Origin: Streptomyces sp. 846.5
GTDB lineage: Bacteria > Actinomycetota > Actinomycetes > Streptomycetales > Streptomycetaceae
DNA: 64,000 bases
Reading direction: 5' to 3'
Assembly: GCF_004365705.1 (NCBI RefSeq)
Contig: NZ_SOBN01000004.1
Location: 105,230-169,229, forward strand
Part shown: in pieces, positions 61,335 through 64,000 of the stretch
Layout of the letters: every line of letters begins with the position of its first letter
How positions within the stretch are numbered: the stretch's first letter is position 1
Notes under the pieces: generated by a model
The model's database searches: none
The model's input: only the letters and a program-made list of their open reading frames with translations
What the model was told of the DNA's origin: nothing
Translations under genes and position numbers: made by a program

Positions 61335-63829
61335 CCACCGGGGGCGCGGCGGCGCTCGCGATCATCTCCGTCGAGAACACGGATTCCGTCCTGTCGCGCA
61401 GGTGGGCAAGGTGGCTGGCCGCGCAGATCGACCCGTGCTGGCGGCCCCGGGAGTGGCAGCCCCAGTGGTGGCTGTTCACTGGCAGCCCCGACGAGCCGCG
61501 GACCTCGGTGTCCCTGTGCCGGACTGCGGCCTGCGGGGTGCTGGTCTCCCCGAGCCACACCTTCTGCCCGACGTGCAACGAGGCGCGCAAGAAGTCCGGG
61601 CTGCCGCGCGACGACTTCGCCGCCAGCTTCGTTCTGCAGCGAACCCGCGTCTCCTGGGGCCAGGTCGGCCCCGCGTGCCGGGTGACCCGCCACGGGCGGC
61701 GCTGCGTGCGGCCGGCGGTGTGCAAGGGACTGTGTAGCGGGCACTACCACCAGCACCGGTTCTACGCCGCGAGACGCCCGGGCGTGTCCTTCGAGGAGCA
61801 CGCCGTCCCCTACCTGTCCGCTGAGCCGTGCCCGGTACCGGGGTGCCCGGTATCGACACTGCATCAGCAGGGTCTGTGCCGCTATCACGAGGGCAGGTTC
61901 CGCGAGTTCCGCCGTACCACGCCCGATGCCGATCTGGATGCGTGGGCCGCAGTGCAGGCCCCGTACCTGGCTCCGCATCAGTTCAGCCTCATCCCCTTGC
62001 CGGAGCCGCTGCGCCTGGAGGTGCTGTTCGGCTTGCAACAGACGGAACCGTGGATGCGCATCTTCGAGCCCTGTGTGGCCCGCCGCCTCGTCCGTGACCT
62101 GGTCGGCGCCGGCGTCGACACGCTCATGGGACCCGCCGGTGAGCAGGTCCTCGCCCGCACCCTCCCGGTACAGCGCTTGCTGGGACGGGTCCTGACCGCC
62201 CTGCGGGCAGCCTTCGACGAGTGCAACGGCACCGGCCCGGGCGAGGGCGAGGTGCTGGACCTGCGCGCTCTGGGCCAGATCTGCCGCGGCTCGGCCGGGA
62301 TCCGGCGTCCCAAGACCGTCGACCTGCGCATCGTCACGCAGCCGTGGCTGCGCCAGCTCCTGCACACCTGGACCGTCCAGGAGTGCCCCCGCTCCGGACC
62401 GTTCGCCCTGACCTTTCGCGCATGCGAGCTGGCCTCGGCCGCCCTGGCCGTACGCCCCGGAACCAACAATCCGACCCGACTGCGCTACGAGGACGTCACC
62501 GCGTGCGTCGACGCCTTCCGCACTGCCCCGAGACTCGACGGGGCTCCGGCGAGCGTCAGCTATCGGATGAACATCGCCGGGCACTTCTTCGCCCTGCTGG
62601 ACTGGGCCCGCCGTGCGGACGCAGCCCCGGGACTTTCCGCGGCCTTCGTCCGCGATGCCTCCCGCCATCGCATTCCCCGAGACGGCAGAGACCAGGACGA
62701 CATCGGCAAGGCCCTGCCTGAACCGGTGATCCGGCAGCTCGACGCCCACTTGGGCAGTCTGGGCCAAGGCGTAGCCCGTGGCCAGCGCACGCTGGCCCTC
62801 CCGGACCTGCAGCTGATGTACCGAACCCTGTACATCGTGTTGCGGGACACCGGCCGCCGCCCCCTGGAGGTCGTCTCCCTGCCCCGAGACTGCCTGGAGA
62901 CCCAGGGCGACCAGGCGTCGCTGATCTGGAACAACCACAAGTCCCGCCGCCTGCGCCGCCGCCTGCCGATCACCACGGGAACCGCTGCCGCCATCCGCGT
63001 CTGGCAGCGTCGCCGCGAAGAACTCCACCACTGCCTCCCGCCCGCCGGCGAAACCCACCTCTTCCCCGCCCTGACCCACCTCGCCACCGCCCCGCACATC
63101 CCGTCCGCCTACCTGGGGGAGACCATGCGCGCGTGGGTCGACGCCCTCCCCGCCCTGCACGGCGAAGGCGTCGACAGCGTCGGCAACCCCCTGCCCTTCG
63201 ACCGTTCCCTCATCTACCCCTACGCCTTCCGCCACTCCTACGCCCAGCGCCACGCAGACGCCGGCACCCCGGTCGACGTGCTGCGCGAGCTCATGGACCA
63301 CCGCGAAATCCGCACCACCCAGCGCTACTACACCGTCTCCCAGCAGCGGAAACGAGAAGCCGTCGCCAAGCTCAGCGCCTACGTCCTCGACATCCACGGC
63401 AGGCCCAGCCCCTGCTCCACCACCGCCTACGAGCTGCGCTCGGTAGCCGTGCCGTACGGAGGCTGCACCGAACCGTCCAACGTCAAAGCCGGAGGCCACG
63501 CCTGCCCGATCCGCTTCCAGTGCGCCGGCTGCGGCTTCTACCGGCCCGACCCCTCCTACCTACCCGCGATCGAGCAGCACCTCAACGAACTGCGCGCCGA
63601 CAAGGAAGCAGCCCTCGCGATGGGCGCCAAGGAATTCGTCACCGCCGCGCTCACCGCCCAGATCACCGCCTTCGAGAACGTCACCGCGACCATGCGCCGC
63701 CGTCTCGACGCCCTCACCCCCGATGAACGAGCCCACATCGAACAGGCCAGCACGGTGCTGCGCAAGGCCCGGGCCGGCACCGCGGACGCGCTTCTGCCGG
63801 TCATCTCGCCGACCCCCGAGCCCCGGTGA
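61331..63829 (+). CDS. Large tyrosine recombinase, second gene of the trio (TnpB-like)
   Basis: 832 residues from ATG 61331. An N-terminal Cys/His-rich region (CRTAACGVLVSPSHTFCPTC, CKGLCSGHYHQH, CPVPGCPVSTLHQQGLCRYH) probably binds zinc. The C-terminal catalytic domain shows Arg in LRDTGRRPLEVVSLP, YAFRHSYAQRHADAGTPVDV, the DHREIRTTQRYYTVS block with the Tyr, and a Cys-rich end (CPIRFQCAGCGFYRPDP). The HxxR motif reads YAFR, so His is Tyr here, as tolerated in some family members. It works with the TnpA-like and TnpC-like proteins. Confidence 0.9.
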   Translation: MTTGGAAALAIISVENTDSVLSRRWARWLAAQIDPCWRPREWQPQWWLFTGSPDEPRTSVSLCRTAACGVLVSPSHTFCPTCNEARKKSGLPRDDFAASFVLQRTRVSWGQVGPACRVTRHGRRCVRPAVCKGLCSGHYHQHRFYAARRPGVSFEEHAVPYLSAEPCPVPGCPVSTLHQQGLCRYHEGRFREFRRTTPDADLDAWAAVQAPYLAPHQFSLIPLPEPLRLEVLFGLQQTEPWMRIFEPCVARRLVRDLVGAGVDTLMGPAGEQVLARTLPVQRLLGRVLTALRAAFDECNGTGPGEGEVLDLRALGQICRGSAGIRRPKTVDLRIVTQPWLRQLLHTWTVQECPRSGPFALTFRACELASAALAVRPGTNNPTRLRYEDVTACVDAFRTAPRLDGAPASVSYRMNIAGHFFALLDWARRADAAPGLSAAFVRDASRHRIPRDGRDQDDIGKALPEPVIRQLDAHLGSLGQGVARGQRTLALPDLQLMYRTLYIVLRDTGRRPLEVVSLPRDCLETQGDQASLIWNNHKSRRLRRRLPITTGTAAAIRVWQRRREELHHCLPPAGETHLFPALTHLATAPHIPSAYLGETMRAWVDALPALHGEGVDSVGNPLPFDRSLIYPYAFRHSYAQRHADAGTPVDVLRELMDHREIRTTQRYYTVSQQRKREAVAKLSAYVLDIHGRPSPCSTTAYELRSVAVPYGGCTEPSNVKAGGHACPIRFQCAGCGFYRPDPSYLPAIEQHLNELRADKEAALAMGAKEFVTAALTAQITAFENVTATMRRRLDALTPDERAHIEQASTVLRKARAGTADALLPVISPTPEPR

Positions 63830-64000
63830 TGAACCCGCACGGGAACCCCGCACCCCTGGCCGAGGCACGCCGCCGCGACAGCCTCGACAAACGCGAACGC
63901 GTCCTGACCGCCCTGGCGGCCTTCGAACACGAAGGCCGCCAGATCACCCACGCCGCCCTCGCCCGCACCGCCGGAGTCTCCACCTGGCTCACCTACACCC
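63829..64000 (+). CDS. TnpC-like (DUF6262-type) protein, third gene of the trio, cut by the window edge
   Basis: ATG 63829 overlaps the previous stop by one base (TGATG). The 57 visible codons read NPAPLAEARRRDSLDKRERVL, ALAAFEHEGRQITHAALARTA and GVSTWLTYT, a helix-turn-helix-like segment as in the small third protein of Tn554-type trios. The C-terminal coiled coil expected for the family would lie beyond the edge. Confidence 0.8.
   Translation, partial: MNPHGNPAPLAEARRRDSLDKRERVLTALAAFEHEGRQITHAALARTAGVSTWLTYT

Noticed and set aside
61007..63499. An 830-codon minus-strand open frame opposite the large recombinase
   Set aside because: Shadow frame caused by codon bias; no motif, no ribosome site, and the plus strand carries the recombinase signature residues.

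Overview
The window is high-GC actinobacterial DNA, most likely from a Streptomyces or close relative. The signs are an SsgA-family sporulation protein, a large LuxR regulator, a secreted NlpC/P60 enzyme, a PQQ-type Ser/Thr kinase, a DUF2637 membrane protein beside a LysM/BTAD protein, GTG and TTG starts, tightly overlapping operons, and at 4701-4750 a palindrome of a type I recall as common in Streptomyces. There is no rRNA, no tRNA I can support and no CRISPR array. IS pieces, gene tails and frameshifted genes are dense, which suits a chromosome arm or other accessory region.

Layout. 0-9.3 kb: edge of an IS5-type transposase, secreted proteins (a duplicated module around an FN3 domain; an allene-oxide-cyclase-like barrel), an NlpC/P60 protein, the kinase, then about 2 kb of decayed sequence ending in a lysine-rich mini-ORF and a perfect 34-bp palindrome. 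9.4-12 kb: an intact AraC regulator followed by gene debris (MFS tail, frameshifted chimera, AraC tail). 12.2-19.1 kb: LuxR regulator, an alpha/beta hydrolase lacking its nucleophilic serine, and a sugar-type ABC importer without its own ATPase. 19.2-32.8 kb: Dps, MFS exporter, DUF1275 and DoxX membrane proteins, a cysteine hydrolase, an amidohydrolase, an HSL-type esterase, an intact IS110-type transposase, two more hydrolases, a transposase wreck and a haloperoxidase-type hydrolase. 32.9-38.9 kb: cydABDC, a complete cytochrome bd oxidase operon. 39.2-41.3 kb: a luciferase-like monooxygenase with its FMN reductase and another AraC tail. 41.5-48.5 kb: SsgA-like protein, a sigma-like factor with a partner of unknown function, and an unusual group: a DapF-like protein fused to a GNAT domain and lacking one catalytic cysteine, a fatty-acid-desaturase-like protein, and a second DapF-like protein with both cysteines. 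49.6-58.3 kb: a paralogous pair of unknown proteins, a GntR regulator with two palindromic operators, small genes, DUF2637 and LysM/BTAD proteins, which together look like an integrative/conjugative element remnant. 58.3-64 kb: a mosaic of gene tails, a helicase remnant, and a Tn554-like recombinase trio running off the right edge.

Links between regions. One 76-bp promoter-like block occurs at 11557-11632 and 39213-39288. The first copy looks like a collapsed version of the monooxygenase-reductase-AraC locus. The operator sequence CTAGTCCACTAG occurs in front of the desaturase-like gene and between gntR and its divergent neighbour, which suggests one regulator serves both. Identifications rest on reading protein motifs only; no database search was possible.
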